From positions 558,001-622,000 of the forward strand of contig NC_009410.2 of the NCBI RefSeq assembly GCF_000002875.2: a stretch of 64,000 nucleotides of DNA. Direction: 5' to 3'. The notes under the pieces are model-generated. The model made no database searches and was not told where the DNA came from. It saw only the letters and a program-made list of their open reading frames with translations. This stretch comes from Leishmania infantum JPCM5 (taxonomy: Eukaryota; Euglenozoa; Kinetoplastea; Trypanosomatida; Trypanosomatidae). Positions within the stretch are counted from its first letter, which is position 1; each line of letters begins with the position of its first letter. Positions 20,714-31,961 of the stretch are shown piece by piece. The translations under genes were made by a program, and so were the position numbers.

Positions 20714-21887
20714 CAGTTCAATTTGTTCACATGCAGGAGGTTTGTGGGCGTGTGGGAGTCTGCGCGCTGAGGCGCAAGTGGTGCCAGAAGTAGTGCGGGT
20801 AGACGTACGTAAACACCTACACACGCATACCCCTTGCAGCGCTTCTCGACTTGCTACCCAGAGACACACGTCACTGCTCCTTTTTCTCTCTCGACAAACT
20901 CTGACCATCAGCACCGCTGCGATTTCGCCCATCCGCACCACCTCTGCCAGGCCTTTTTTCTTTCGTACTGGGATGAGGGGCGATGCCCTGTCAATGTAAC
21001 GCGACTCAGTGTCGGAGAGGGGAAAGAGGGGAAGCGCAAGAGCAGTAAAGATCTCAAAAGTGTAACGGGCACCGGTGCACGGCAACCCTTGCTTTTCCCT
21101 CTACGTATGTATGTGTGCCTCGTGCTTTCCTTTCGTTCCCGCAGGACAAGGCATGCGCTCCTCGTCAACTGCAGCTGTGGAAGAAACAATCGAACTGGAA
21201 GAGAAGAAAAACAGCGGCCACTCGAGGAGCAGCTTCCGCTCCCCGTACGCTAGCCAGTCTCCCTCTCTCCCCACCCTCGTCCATCGAAAACACCAACCTT
21301 CCCCCACTTCTCATGCTTTCCATTTTTCGCTTGGTGCGTTACCATGTGTTCTGAGCTTGCGCTCCTCTACGCTGCATCCATACATATACACATTCACATA
21401 CACACGTGCTCGGCTGCATCTAAACTCCGGGGGTGCAGAATTGACGCACACGCTCTCTCGTTCTCTCCTGATCTACTCCCCCTTCCCTCCCCTCTAGCAA
21501 GCAAACGTTTTATATTAGTAATTTTTTTTCGGTTTCTGTTGGTGCCGTGTCGTCTGTGTCTGTGTCTTTACCTTATCATCATTAACTTACAGGCGTGTGT
21601 GTGCGTGCGTGACTCGATCTGTCTCCCAACACCACCACCGTCACCCCCTCGCTCTCTTCTTTCGCGCCATACGACTCTAATTCTTCCGAAAAAAGAAAAC
21701 GCACGCAGGGAGGAAGTCGCTCATTTTTAGCTAGCTAGCTGCCTTTTTTTCTCGTTTCCATTGTATGTAGTTGTGCTGGCGCTCTCACCGTCTCAGCCCT
21801 CCTCCTCTTCCGTCCTTCCTGCTCCCTCGGTAGCGTCTCGTCATACCTGCCCGCCATCAGGCCCGCTAGTCGCCCGTCCCCCAAAAG
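20714..21887. other. Intergenic region upstream of proline dehydrogenase
   Basis: No gene seen. 21470-21500 is a strong polypyrimidine tract (ctcccccttccctcccctct) ending in AG at about 21498, the best candidate trans-splice acceptor for proline dehydrogenase and giving a leader near 390 nt. A second T-rich tract follows at 21744-21770. Confidence 0.6.
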
Positions 21888-23573
21888 ATGCGCCGTCTCC
21901 TCCCCCTGCGACCGGCAGCTGTTGCCTTCGCCGGCTCTACTCGTCACTCCTCCGTGGCAATGCAGGACAAGCAACCGAAGCTGCCGAACTTCAACGACGA
22001 CACAACCTACCGCCAGCGCTCGGCATGGTACTTGATAAAGGCGTTGGTGGTGCTTCGCCTCTGCAGTGTCAACTATTTGGCAATGAACTCGGTGCCGCTG
22101 ATGAAGAGAGTGGAAAAGATCCTTGGCAGCAAGCTTACCTACAGCGTCCTCGTCAAGAAGTCCTTCTACAACTACTTCTGCGCGGGCGAGAACGACCAGG
22201 AGCTGCGCGACACGGTGCACAAGCTTTCCCGCAACAACATCGGCGCTGTACTCGACTACGCGGCGGAGGCCGACACGGAGGGCTTCGCACCGGAGCCGGG
22301 TGTGGCGTCCGGCCCCGATATTTCGATGTCTAGTCTCGTTACGAAGCCCAATGTTCAGTACCCGATGGACGAGGGGTTCTTTAACGAGAACATGAAGCTC
22401 TACATGATGAGCGTCATGCACGCCTCGCTGTACAGCCCGCGAAACGCCGCCGGTGTAACCGCTGTTAAGGTGACCGGCATGTGTGACCCTCAGCTGCTTG
22501 CACGCGTATCGGCGCTGCTCATGTCCGTTCACCAGAGCTGGTGCAAGCACTTCACGAACGAGGAGTCGCTGAAGCTGGAGGAGTGCCGCGTCGTCATGGG
22601 TGTGAACCGCAAGCACCAGCTGTTCATCACCTACGATCAGCTGCGCGCCGGCTTCGAGAAGTACAACCCCTCTAACAAGCTGTCAGATGCCCAGTTCAAG
22701 GAGATTACGGAGGCCCTGGACCCCCGCAAGATGGGCAAGGTGAACTACTTTGAGTACAAGGAGATGCTGACGAATGCCCTCATCGCCGTAGAGCCGACGC
22801 CGGTGCAGCAGGCGCTGATTGAGGGACTGCCGCAAATGAGTGCAAAGGAGAAGGAGCTGTGGAAAAACGTCAACAACCGACTCTCGTTGATCGCCTCCAT
22901 GGCGAAGGAGCTCAATGTCCGCATGCTTGTCGACGCGGAGCAGACCTTTTATCAGCTGGCCATCGACGCGATCGTGGCGACCCTACAGAAAACCTACAAC
23001 ACGGAGCTGCCGGTGGTGTACAACACATACCAGTGCTACCTGACATACGCAGAGGACCGCATTGACAACGACCTTGTACGCGCTCGCCACATGAACTTCC
23101 ACTGGGGCGGCAAGATCGTGCGCGGCGCCTACATTGTGCAAGAGCGCGCGACGGCGGCCCAGTACGGCTACACCAGCCCCATCTGGCCTACCTACGAGGA
23201 GACAAACAAGTGCTACAATGCGGCCGCGAAGCGCATCTTCGACACCTTCGAGGCGCAGCCAGCGAAAAAGCACGAGGTCTTCTTTGGCACCCACAACAAG
23301 GAGTCTCTAGAGATTATCACGGCCAGCGTCTTGGAACGGCCGGGCATCCAGTCTCGCGTGTCCTTTGGACAACTATTTGGGATGCGCGACAACCTGACGG
23401 TGCCCCTTGCCCGCGCCGGCTTTCAGGTCTACAAGTACGTGCCGTACGGCCCCGTGAAGGAGACGATCCACTACCTCGGCCGCCGCGCCGTGGAGAACTC
23501 GTCGATCTTGACAACCGGCGACAACGAGACGGTGATGATGATCAAGGAGCTGAAGCGCCGATGCGGTTTTTAA
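21888..23573 (+). CDS. Proline dehydrogenase (proline oxidase), mitochondrial
   Basis: FAD enzyme that oxidises proline to pyrroline-5-carboxylate and passes electrons to the respiratory chain, the first step of proline use as an energy source in the insect-stage parasite. The product has 561 aa. Its N terminus (MRRLLPLRPAAVAFAGSTRH) is Arg-rich and lacks acids, as in mitochondrial targeting peptides. The catalytic barrel occupies about 300-555: RARHMNFHWGGKIVRGAY with the lysine at 409, an EVFFGTHNKES strand, and YLGRRAVENSSIL near 529-541, whose Arg pair matches the substrate-carboxylate binding arginines of the family. Residues about 247-300 form an EF-hand-like pair within the domain, with loop DPRKMGKVNYFE at 278-289. 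The gene is intact and strongly codon-biased. It is followed by an exceptionally long gene-free gap. Confidence 0.95.
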   Translation: MRRLLPLRPAAVAFAGSTRHSSVAMQDKQPKLPNFNDDTTYRQRSAWYLIKALVVLRLCSVNYLAMNSVPLMKRVEKILGSKLTYSVLVKKSFYNYFCAGENDQELRDTVHKLSRNNIGAVLDYAAEADTEGFAPEPGVASGPDISMSSLVTKPNVQYPMDEGFFNENMKLYMMSVMHASLYSPRNAAGVTAVKVTGMCDPQLLARVSALLMSVHQSWCKHFTNEESLKLEECRVVMGVNRKHQLFITYDQLRAGFEKYNPSNKLSDAQFKEITEALDPRKMGKVNYFEYKEMLTNALIAVEPTPVQQALIEGLPQMSAKEKELWKNVNNRLSLIASMAKELNVRMLVDAEQTFYQLAIDAIVATLQKTYNTELPVVYNTYQCYLTYAEDRIDNDLVRARHMNFHWGGKIVRGAYIVQERATAAQYGYTSPIWPTYEETNKCYNAAAKRIFDTFEAQPAKKHEVFFGTHNKESLEIITASVLERPGIQSRVSFGQLFGMRDNLTVPLARAGFQVYKYVPYGPVKETIHYLGRRAVENSSILTTGDNETVMMIKELKRRCGF

Positions 23574-24270
23574 TCGGAGACTGACTCGCACACACGCACA
23601 CGCATGTGCGGTGGCAAGACAAAGAAGGCGTCACAAAGTCAACGGAAGCAGAGAAGGAGCCGCTTCTTCTCGCTTCTCTGTGTTTCACGCGTGCGTAAAC
23701 GTCTGCATCTAACCCTGTGTTGCCTCTCCGCCCCCCCCCCCCGCCCCCGACTTCCTCCTCTCCCTTCGTTTCGCCCTTTTGTGGTTGGTGCTACCCCTCG
23801 TCGTTGTCTTCTTGTGGCTTGCACGGATGCCATCTCGACTCCGATTCCGTTTTTTTTTGTTTGTTTTGAGGGGAAGAGAAGGGAGAAGAGGTTGAGGAGG
23901 GAATACCAAAGCAAAATAAGCGAAGGAATCGAGGGATCGGAGAGGAGGAAAAGTGTGAGATAAATTAAAAAGAGAGAAGTAAGCGCTGCGCGGAAAGGAC
24001 GGCAGTGGTTGTGTCGAGTGGGGCGAAAGAAAAAAAAACTGCATGGCATTGCAGCTGCACGTTTCCTTTTATTTTTTCCTTTGGTTTCCCTCTCTCCTTT
24101 CTGTTTTTCGGTTGTTTCGCACACCCTCCGTATGTGTGCATGTGGAGTTTCGCGTACGCACCGCGCTCGCTCTCTCTCATCCTTTCCCCTTTCAGTTCTC
24201 CTCTTTTTTGTCTTCGTTTTTGTAGCCTCCCCTCTCCTCCTTTCTTGTCAACATTTGCGCGTATATATAT

Positions 24271-24297
24271 ATATACATATATCTGATATATGTATAT
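24271..24297. repeat. TA-rich hairpin
   Basis: Left arm atatacatatat (24271-24282), loop ctg, right arm atatatgtatat (24286-24297): a perfect 12-bp stem with a 3-base loop inside a TA microsatellite. Confidence 0.85.
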
Positions 24298-25730
24298 GCC
24301 AGTGATACAGTAACCACTATCAGAAACGAAAGAGAGCACCAGCGCATATCACACACGCTCACAGAAAGGGCGCACACATCTAAAACGTCTAAGCCTGCGC
24401 AACGAAGCACAGTAGCCTCTAAAATGTATAAAAAAAACGAAAAGAGGCCTTCATGAACCTCAAGGCGAAGTGCACGGACACACAAGTACGCCCCTCCTCT
24501 GTTTCAGTCGTCTTCTGTGTTTATTTCGTTTCGTCTACGTTTGTTGTGCTCTTTGTTTGTACGCACTTCTGGACGGGTCTGATTCTCTCTTTTTTGGTGT
24601 TGTTTCTTCTTCGTATTTGTGTGTGCGTGTGTGTTGTTGCTGTTGTGCATGTGTGCGCGTGCGCATCTCTGTTTCTCCGTCTAATGATTCTCGGTAGGCC
24701 TTTTTTTCGTTGTTTGTTTGCTTTGCATGTTGGCTGTGAAACAAGAACCCTCCCCCCCCCCCTCAGCGCTGCCTCGATGTAAGCGAAGTGGCATGTACAC
24801 ACGTACACGTGCGCAAACAAGGTTCTCACTCCACCGCCTAAGCAAATGTTCAAAGCCTGGAGCGTGTGAAACTACTTAGCCCCTTCTTTTTCAAAATGCT
24901 CACACGCATCTGTGTTGTTTCATCGTTTGTTTGCTTACCCTCTGAATGATTCGCTCGCTCTCCCCTCTCAGGCACTCATTCGCTTTTTTTTTCTCTTTTG
25001 TTTTCCCTTTTTTTTTCCTTGTATGTGCCTGCGTGTGTCGGTGTTGCTGACGCTGGTGGCGATGCATCTTTGAAGATGAGCGTATGTGGAATGAATCCGA
25101 TACACATGAAGCCCCCCTCTCTCTGCGTGCGCGTGCGATCTACTGTGCTTGAAGTGAGCAATGAAATAGACAAAACACGAAAGGTGAGGCGGTCTTTTTC
25201 TGCTGAGAACGTTACACATGTGTGGACTTTTGGGGGAGGAGAAAACAACAGAAGGCAAAGAACTGAACAACAACGAAAAAAAAAGAACGAGAGCTGAAAA
25301 AAAAAAAAGAAAAAGTGTACACGACAAGTTAAGTAAACGGGATAGAAAGCAAACCAAAACGAAAAAAAAAGAAAAACTAAATGCGTCGCTTTCTCTCGTC
25401 ATATCTCTTGTTTTTTTTTGTTGCTGCTGTTTTTTGTTTTGTGTAGCTTCTTTGGTCTCGTGTTGTTCCCCTCTTCACTGGTGGGAGTTGCCCCTCTCCT
25501 CTTCCAGTGTCTCTTAGTGTATCACTCGCGACTTGTTTTGGTTTTGCTTTGCGTTTCTCTTGTCTGTTTGTGTGTTGCGCTACGGAAAAGAATGGTGAAG
25601 TGAATTAAAAAAAAAACTGAAACGTAAATAAAGCAAGCTGTCTGTTATTAGTGTTGTTAGCTGCTTTTTCTTCTTCTGACTGTCGTTATTCTCTATTATC
25701 TTCTCGCACTTTCTTCTGCCGTCATTGACG

Positions 25731-25752
25731 TGTGTGTGTGTGTGTGTGTGTG
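25731..25752. repeat. (TG)n microsatellite
   Basis: Eleven uninterrupted TG units. Confidence 0.85.
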
Positions 25753-26734
25753 GCACTCTCACACGCCTCCTCTCATTTCTTTTTCTCCCTCTCGGCACGT
25801 CTTCTTGTTTGGTTGCATATGACTAGACTATCTTTTTGTTGTTTGTTTGCTTCTTCTTTCTTTTAAAGGGGTCTATCCCGGTCACCTCTCTCCCTCTCTC
25901 TTGTCCCCGCCTTTCCTTCAGATGCGTCGGTGTCCGTGCGCGCGCCTATGTGTGTTTGTGTCTTCCCTCCTCTCCACTTTTCATCATCCTCTCTCCTGAC
26001 CTCCACTCGTCCATTAGTGATCGTCCCACGCACGCACACACACACACAAGCTCCCATCAGTTTGTCTTCAAGAAGCGACTTCAAGCAAGGACTGTGAGAG
26101 GTGATAATGAATTCGCTTTTTGTTGTTGTTGCCTCTTCCTCGCATTCTCAGGGGGGGATAAAACAACCCTCTCACGTCTTTCTCTTCTCGAGTGCTGCAT
26201 GTGTGTATGGACAAAGGGAGCGTGTGTGCGTGGGCAACACGAACCGGTGCACGTAAGGTGGATATGTGTGGATGGGTGTATGCCGTAGTCGTTTTCATGT
26301 AGACCCAAGCTTGCTTAGGCGCATATACGTGCACAAGCAGGATCACCGTCTAGTGCGTTGCCTGGCATGTGTCGGTAACTTTCTTCGGCAGCGAACTCAG
26401 TCCAAAACACAAAGGCTGTCTAAGCGCTGCTGCCACAAGCACTACCACAGCCACTGTACCGCTCACGTTCACTCACGCACATCGGCCCTCTCGACTCGAA
26501 ACCTCAGCGCCAATACAATCACCTGTTTCTCTTTCTTTTCCTCTGTTCGTGTCGTTTTGCTGCTTCACTTGAAGCGTTCCCCTCACCACCGCCACCCCTC
26601 ATCCCGCTCTCTTTCTCTCTACGTGCATGTATATGTGTGTGTGCGCTCCGATTGCCTCTTGAGCGTCTCCGTTTTCGTATTTCCATCACTTCCAAGAAAT
26701 GGCAGTATATGCGTTTTCCTAATTCTTTCATTTC

Positions 26735-26757
26735 TATATATATATATATATATATGT
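26735..26757. repeat. (TA)n microsatellite
   Basis: About eleven TA units followed by TG-rich sequence. Confidence 0.85.
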
Positions 26758-28301
26758 GCGTGTGTGCATGGGCGTGGACGTGTCAGTCTTTTTGCCTCTA
26801 TTTGAGTTGTGGCGGAGGACTTGTCATTGTAGGAGCATGTGAACGTTTCCTTTGTTGTTGCCATTTCAGCCGCCATTCGAAGTGACCCGCCCCCTCCCCA
26901 CTGTGTGGCATCCGGCTGAGATGTCGTTCTCCTTCGTTTTTTCTTTTGTCTGTTTGGTTTCGTTCGCGTTCATTTCTTCCCCTCCCCCCTCCCCATCTAC
27001 CTGCGGCTCCATCCCAGCGTGACTTGGCTGGGGAAACAAATACAGACGGAGAGAACACGTCACTGCAACTGTGTCGAGTAGAGGATTCCCGCGCATGCAG
27101 TGGTGCTTCACGTTCCACACGGAGAGAAGTGTCTCTCTAGATAATCCGGTGCGCATACGCATGTATCCGTTTGTGGGTGTATATGTCTTTGTCCAGCGCA
27201 GTGGACAGGAATGTGGAGCAGCATAACAAAATCACACAAGGCCGTCATCTGATTCTTCCACCCCTCCACCTCTACCTCCTTTTTCTCCTAGCCAGCAGCC
27301 ACCATCTTTCATCATCTGCGTCTCTTCTTTGGAGACGGATGTGCATTATACGAGAGCGAAGGAGAGCGAGCCACTGCGAGAAGGAGACAGCGACATTGTC
27401 GGTGACACACGAAATGGGTATCCAACTCGTGAAGATGGGCAAGCGGAAGAACAACGTCTGACAGTCCTTCATCACGGCATCGAACAAAAAGAAAAAATGA
27501 AAGGAGCGGTCAATGTTTGCGTACAGGTGCATGCCGCTCACCTTATCTCCGTCTCCACCCCACATAAGCACACATATACACCTGTATGCCCTCTCACTCT
27601 CCCTGACGTTCTCTTTCCACTTATTTGCTGATCATCTGCCCTTTTTTGATGGCGAGGGTGGGGAAATCAGAGTATCACACGACTTACAGGTGCATCCCAC
27701 CTTCTGGACCACACACATATATTTATGTCCTGTGCCCCTTTTTGTTGTCCTTTGCTCATTCTCTTCTTCGCCGTGTGCGCGCGTATAGTTTTACATAGCA
27801 TCGCGTCTCTCAGCACCCCCCCCTCCTCCCTTGAGTTCGCCCCGCTCTTCCCCAACGAGGTGCCTCCTTTCTACAGGCACTTCACACAGCGGTCATAGTT
27901 TGGCTGGTTCTGCTCTTTCTCGAAAAGAACTAAGGAAGGAAAGCGAAAGACTACGTCTTCTTGAGTACGTCTGCAGCTCATCTGTTCCCCCTCCAGACAG
28001 GCCAGCACGAACACTACAGACGCACACAAACGTAGGCATCTACTCTACGAAAAAAATCTTCTCCACTTAATAACTGGAGACTGCAGGGGCAGTCTCATCT
28101 GTGCCTCCACCCCTCCCGTACCTACAAGCGAACGCATGCGCACACCCTTTGTGTTCTATGAGAACACTGTAGCAACAACAAAAATAGAGATTGAGAAGTG
28201 AAGGTCTTCAATGTGAGGTCAGGACAAGGGACGCGGCGCTCACTTACTTCCCTCACGTTCATTCCCCATATACACACTCGCACCCTCTCTGCCATTATAG
28301 A

Positions 28302-29597
28302 ATGCCAAAGGAAAAGAAGCAGCGGGTTGTTCTGCTGCCGCTCATCCCCAACGGCGGTGATTTGAGCCCAGCTGCGGACGACACCATGGCAAAGGGCACG
28401 CACAGTACGTGCGGCGATGGCGCCACTGGTGGCAGCAGCCCCGCCACCGCCGCCGCGTCGGCAGCTGACGGCAAGAAGCTGGGGTACAAGGACGTCATCA
28501 ACCGCACCATATTCACGATTCTTATGGCGTACGTTTTTCTGGGCTGGATCTCTGTCGGTATCCGCTTTGGCCTCTTCCTGCTCTTTGTGATTGAGAGCAC
28601 CATGTTCTACGAGGTAACCCGGATCAATCAGCGGGTACGCAAAGAGCGTCAGCTGCCGTCGGTGCTCTTCATCAAGTGGTACTTCTTCGTCGTCTGCTAC
28701 GTTTTTGTTAGTCTCTTTTGCAATCGCGAACCGCTGCAAAACACCTTTGCGTGGTTTGACAAGGTATACGACCTGCTTCCCTTCGCGTTCTTCTGTTGTG
28801 TCATGCTAGGGCTCGTCGTCTTCGTGCTGAGCCTGCGCAAGGGCATGTACCGCTATCAATTCATCCAGTTCACATGGACGGCAATGATGCTGATGCTGTG
28901 TCAGGTGCAGTTTGCTGGCGAAATGCGCAACATGGTGCGCGGCATGATCTGGTTCCTGCTGCCAGTGAGCTGTGTCGTCAACAACGACATTTGGGCCTAC
29001 ATCTTTGGCAAGTGTTTCGGGCGAAAAAAGCTGCTGTCCCTGTCGCCGAAGAAGACGGTGGAGGGGTTCCTCGGCGCGTTCCTCTTCACAGTCATTTGGT
29101 CCTTCTGGTTCTGCGGCTTTCTGAGCCACTTCCCGCAGATGTACTGCCCCGCCGTGGGCTTCACCAACGCCGTCAACTCTCACTGCGAGCGCAACCCCGT
29201 CTTCCTCCAGAAGGAGGTTGCCTTTCCGCAGTGGATACAGCAGGTGTCGGGTGGTATGCTGACCACCTTTCTCGTCTCGCCAGCGCAGAAGCACGCCCTC
29301 GTGCTGGGAACGTTTGCGTCGCTCCTCGCGCCGTTCGGCGGCTTCTTCGCAAGTGGGCTGAAGCGTGCCTTCAAGCTCAAGGACTTTGGTGACCTCATCC
29401 CCGGCCACGGCGGCATGACGGACCGTATGGACTGTCAGGGCCTCATGGGCCTCTTCACGTACTGCTACCTCCGCACCTACGTCTTCCACGAAACCAAGTG
29501 CCCCGGTGCGAACGACATTACGCGCTGCGCCCTTCGCATGGACGCCGAGCGCCGTCAGACCTTGGTGAACCAGCTGCTGCAGTCGCTGCAGGCATAG
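28302..29597 (+). CDS. Phosphatidate cytidylyltransferase (CDP-diacylglycerol synthase)
   Basis: Integral membrane enzyme that makes CDP-diacylglycerol from CTP and phosphatidate, the precursor of phosphatidylinositol, phosphatidylglycerol and cardiolipin; probably in the endoplasmic reticulum. The ATG at 28302 (MPKEKKQRVV) gives 431 aa; the upstream in-frame extension is leader. The family signature is complete near the C terminus, at residues 351-377: SGLKRAFKLKDFGDLIPGHG followed by GMTDRMD, with the Lys-Asp and the two Asp residues that bind metal. About eight hydrophobic helices are visible, including TIFTILMAYVFLGWISVGIR and FLGAFLFTVIWSFWFCGFL. The Ala/Gly/Ser-rich N terminus (25-60) is probably disordered and cytosolic. 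Intact gene. Confidence 0.95.
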   Translation: MPKEKKQRVVLLPLIPNGGDLSPAADDTMAKGTHSTCGDGATGGSSPATAAASAADGKKLGYKDVINRTIFTILMAYVFLGWISVGIRFGLFLLFVIESTMFYEVTRINQRVRKERQLPSVLFIKWYFFVVCYVFVSLFCNREPLQNTFAWFDKVYDLLPFAFFCCVMLGLVVFVLSLRKGMYRYQFIQFTWTAMMLMLCQVQFAGEMRNMVRGMIWFLLPVSCVVNNDIWAYIFGKCFGRKKLLSLSPKKTVEGFLGAFLFTVIWSFWFCGFLSHFPQMYCPAVGFTNAVNSHCERNPVFLQKEVAFPQWIQQVSGGMLTTFLVSPAQKHALVLGTFASLLAPFGGFFASGLKRAFKLKDFGDLIPGHGGMTDRMDCQGLMGLFTYCYLRTYVFHETKCPGANDITRCALRMDAERRQTLVNQLLQSLQA

Positions 29598-30760
29598 CAG
29601 GACGCAGGTGACAAGAAGATGTGCGTGTGTGAAAGAGGCAAGAGAGGACTCACACCCACAAGGCGGGCTCATATGCAGCGGAACAAAGCAAAGAGGGACA
29701 GATGCAAAAAAGAAGAAAAAAGGAAATCAGCCAGCTGTCGCGTTCCTGGGCTGTTCAGACATGCGCGCAGCAGCGGGGCGTTGCGGCATGCATCGGAGGT
29801 CCCTCCTCATAACGTTTGCTTCTCTTCTTTTTTTTTCGGCCTATCAATATGAATGTGTGTGTTTTTGTATGTGTGTTTCTTGCGGGTTCATCAGTCATGT
29901 GTCTGTGCATCCCCATCCCCTCCTCATGGCTGCACCTTTTTGTGCTCTCTCACCACTCAATCCACTCTGCTGTCCCCCTCACGATGCGTCGACTCTTCCC
30001 TCCTTACCTCCCCCTGTGCGATGGTGGAGTGGTGTGAGCTCTGCGAGATGGAAGAAAAGGAAAGGGGTCCACGTGATGAACAGCGCTGTTGCATTGATTG
30101 CTGACGGCTTGGACGACGATATGCAATAAAGGAAGGAGATTACGTTGTGCTCTCTGTTTGCTGGTGGCTCCTGACGCCCCTTTTCACACACAAACGCACG
30201 TACATGTCCAGAAGGTTTGTTCGGCCCGTCCTAGCCCGCCCAAAAAAAAACTGCACCACGCCCTCCGCGCCCCCCCTCCTCCTCCCATCGCTGACACTCT
30301 TCTTAACGACAGCCCAAGGTAAAAAAAAGCCGCATCAGCCTTTTTTCTATATTTAACCTTTGCAAGCCAGCAGGCTCCGCAAGAATGATAACCGCCCTTT
30401 TTATGCGAATGACGGGGGACGAGGTGAAGGAACGAAACGCTAAATGGAGACAAGCAGCTAGGGTGTGGAACATTATGTGTGTGTGTTGACTCTTCCCAGT
30501 CTGGTTTTCTCGGCTCCCTACCACCCCCCCTCCCTCCCTCCACTTGTGTGCACGCCACGTGGGAACAGTCACGTGTAACGGGCTCACACAGCGCCCACGG
30601 CTGCAGCCCCTCCATGTATGATGTCCGTGCCGGCTCTTGTTTTCGCCTTCACCCTCACACTCTGCCTCTCCCAATCTCCCTTTGGCCTTTTTCCGCTGTG
30701 TCTGAAAATCTTAACAACAACACACACACGCACATACACAAGCTGTAATCTTAGAGTATC
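29598..30760. other. Intergenic region before the ribosomal protein array
   Basis: No gene seen. Pyrimidine-rich sequence at 30660-30700 and a CA-rich leader precede the first S28e gene. The leader of this first copy differs from the one that precedes copies 2 and 3. Confidence 0.65.
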
Positions 30761-31024
30761 ATGGCTGATTCGAAGAAGGACAACAAGAAGACCGAGGAGG
30801 TCGTCACCCAGGGTACGGACCAGGCCCAGGTTGGCCTGATCATCAAGGTTCTGGGCCGCACCGGCTCTCGCGGCAACGTGACCCAGGTGCGCGTGCGCCT
30901 GATGGCCGAGGCCGGCTCCCCGGACTACAACCGCACGATCGTGCGCAACGTGAAGGGCCCATGCAAGGAGAACGACATGCTCTCTCTCATGGAAACCGAG
31001 CGTGAGGCCCGCCGTCTCCGTTAA
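30761..31024 (+). CDS. RPS28: 40S ribosomal protein S28e, copy 1
   Basis: Small-subunit ribosomal protein of 87 aa with the S28e OB-fold core: [20 protein letters not shown], then [28 protein letters not shown] and the family-defining C-terminal [12 protein letters not shown]. The N terminus carries a kinetoplastid Lys-rich extension ([13 protein letters not shown]). Coding sequence appears identical to copies 2 and 3. Leishmania databases have often called this protein S33 (from memory). Its unique 5' flank suggests that it is the edge of the array. Confidence 0.95.
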
Positions 31025-31639
31025 GATCATGCCACGCATCTTAGCAGCAGCAGCAGCAGCAGCCATGTGTGTGTGTGAAGGGCTGTGCAATTCATTTCGT
31101 TTCTCGTTTTCGTTCTCGTGATTTCCCAGAAAAAAAAAAAAAACATCGAAAAAAAAGGTTGAGGCTCGGAGGAATCGATGGCGATGTTCGAGTGCGCTTT
31201 TCTCTCCGTTTGTGAAGCTAGACATCAGGCAGCGACACGGCACAGGGCATGCGCACTCGCCGCATTTCTGTCACCACACAGAAGGAGAGCCCATCAAGAT
31301 AGCGGCTCACCTCGTCATCCCTCTGCGTTTGCGTACCTTTTTCGAATTCGGTTTCCAAGGAGCTTGTGTCGGTGCGCGCTTGTTGTGAGCAAGTGGGTAA
31401 GTAGACCTGAGCGAGGAAAACGCTGCAGTTGCGTGTGCCGCGTCTTCTCTCCCTCTTTCTCTCCACCTCCTCGACCAACACACACACAAACACATTGCAC
31501 AAGCACCCCTCCTCTCCCATTATCCGTTGTTCTCCATCACGTGTCACGCTGCACCATCTCCCTTTCCTCCTGGCCTTTCTGCTGCTCATACATATTGGAA
31601 TGTCTCTCGCCCCCACTCCCGATTTCTTCTATCACAAGC

Positions 31640-31697
31640 AACCCGATCCAACCCCACCCGCCCTCCCCTCTCATCTTGCAGTCCATATACTCGCGCA
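31640..31697 (+). promoter_or_regulatory. Probable trans-splice acceptor region of S28e copy 2
   Basis: Pyrimidine-rich sequence (cgccctcccctctcatcttg) ends in CAG at about 31679-31681, only 17 nt before the ATG at 31698. The same arrangement precedes copy 3 (AG at about 32618). Copy 1 does not have it. Confidence 0.55.
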
Positions 31698-31961
31698 ATG
31701 GCTGATTCGAAGAAGGACAACAAGAAGACCGAGGAGGTCGTCACCCAGGGTACGGACCAGGCCCAGGTTGGCCTGATCATCAAGGTTCTGGGCCGCACCG
31801 GCTCTCGCGGCAACGTGACCCAGGTGCGCGTGCGCCTGATGGCCGAGGCCGGCTCCCCGGACTACAACCGCACGATCGTGCGCAACGTGAAGGGCCCATG
31901 CAAGGAGAACGACATGCTCTCTCTCATGGAAACCGAGCGTGAGGCCCGCCGTCTCCGTTAA
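31698..31961 (+). CDS. RPS28: 40S ribosomal protein S28e, copy 2
   Basis: Same 87-aa product as copy 1. The ATG at 31698 is chosen over the in-frame upstream extension to 31527, which lies in repeat spacer, carries the acceptor region and would add non-ribosomal sequence. The spacer downstream is identical to that after copy 1. Confidence 0.95.

Larger units (their letters stand above)
23574..28301. other. 4.7-kb gene-free gap
   Basis: The longest stretch without a credible gene outside the accessory block. Composition is T-rich with T and A homopolymers and GT-rich microsatellites at 25731-25752 and around 26620-26765. A near-perfect TA-rich hairpin lies at 24271-24297. Open frames are short, on both strands and of low complexity. 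I looked by eye for C/D snoRNA boxes (TGATGA with a CTGA partner) and for tRNA-like arms and found nothing I could support, but short RNA genes cannot be excluded. Confidence 0.6.

Noticed and set aside
21735..22616. 293-aa open frame on the - strand
   Set aside because: Antisense to proline dehydrogenase and its leader; composition is that of reversed codons.
28806..29672. 288-aa open frame on the - strand
   Set aside because: Antisense shadow of the CDP-diacylglycerol synthase gene.
31178..31705. 175-aa open frame repeated at 32115-32642
   Set aside because: It is the spacer of the ribosomal array, containing splice signals and low-complexity peptide; repetition reflects the 937-bp unit.
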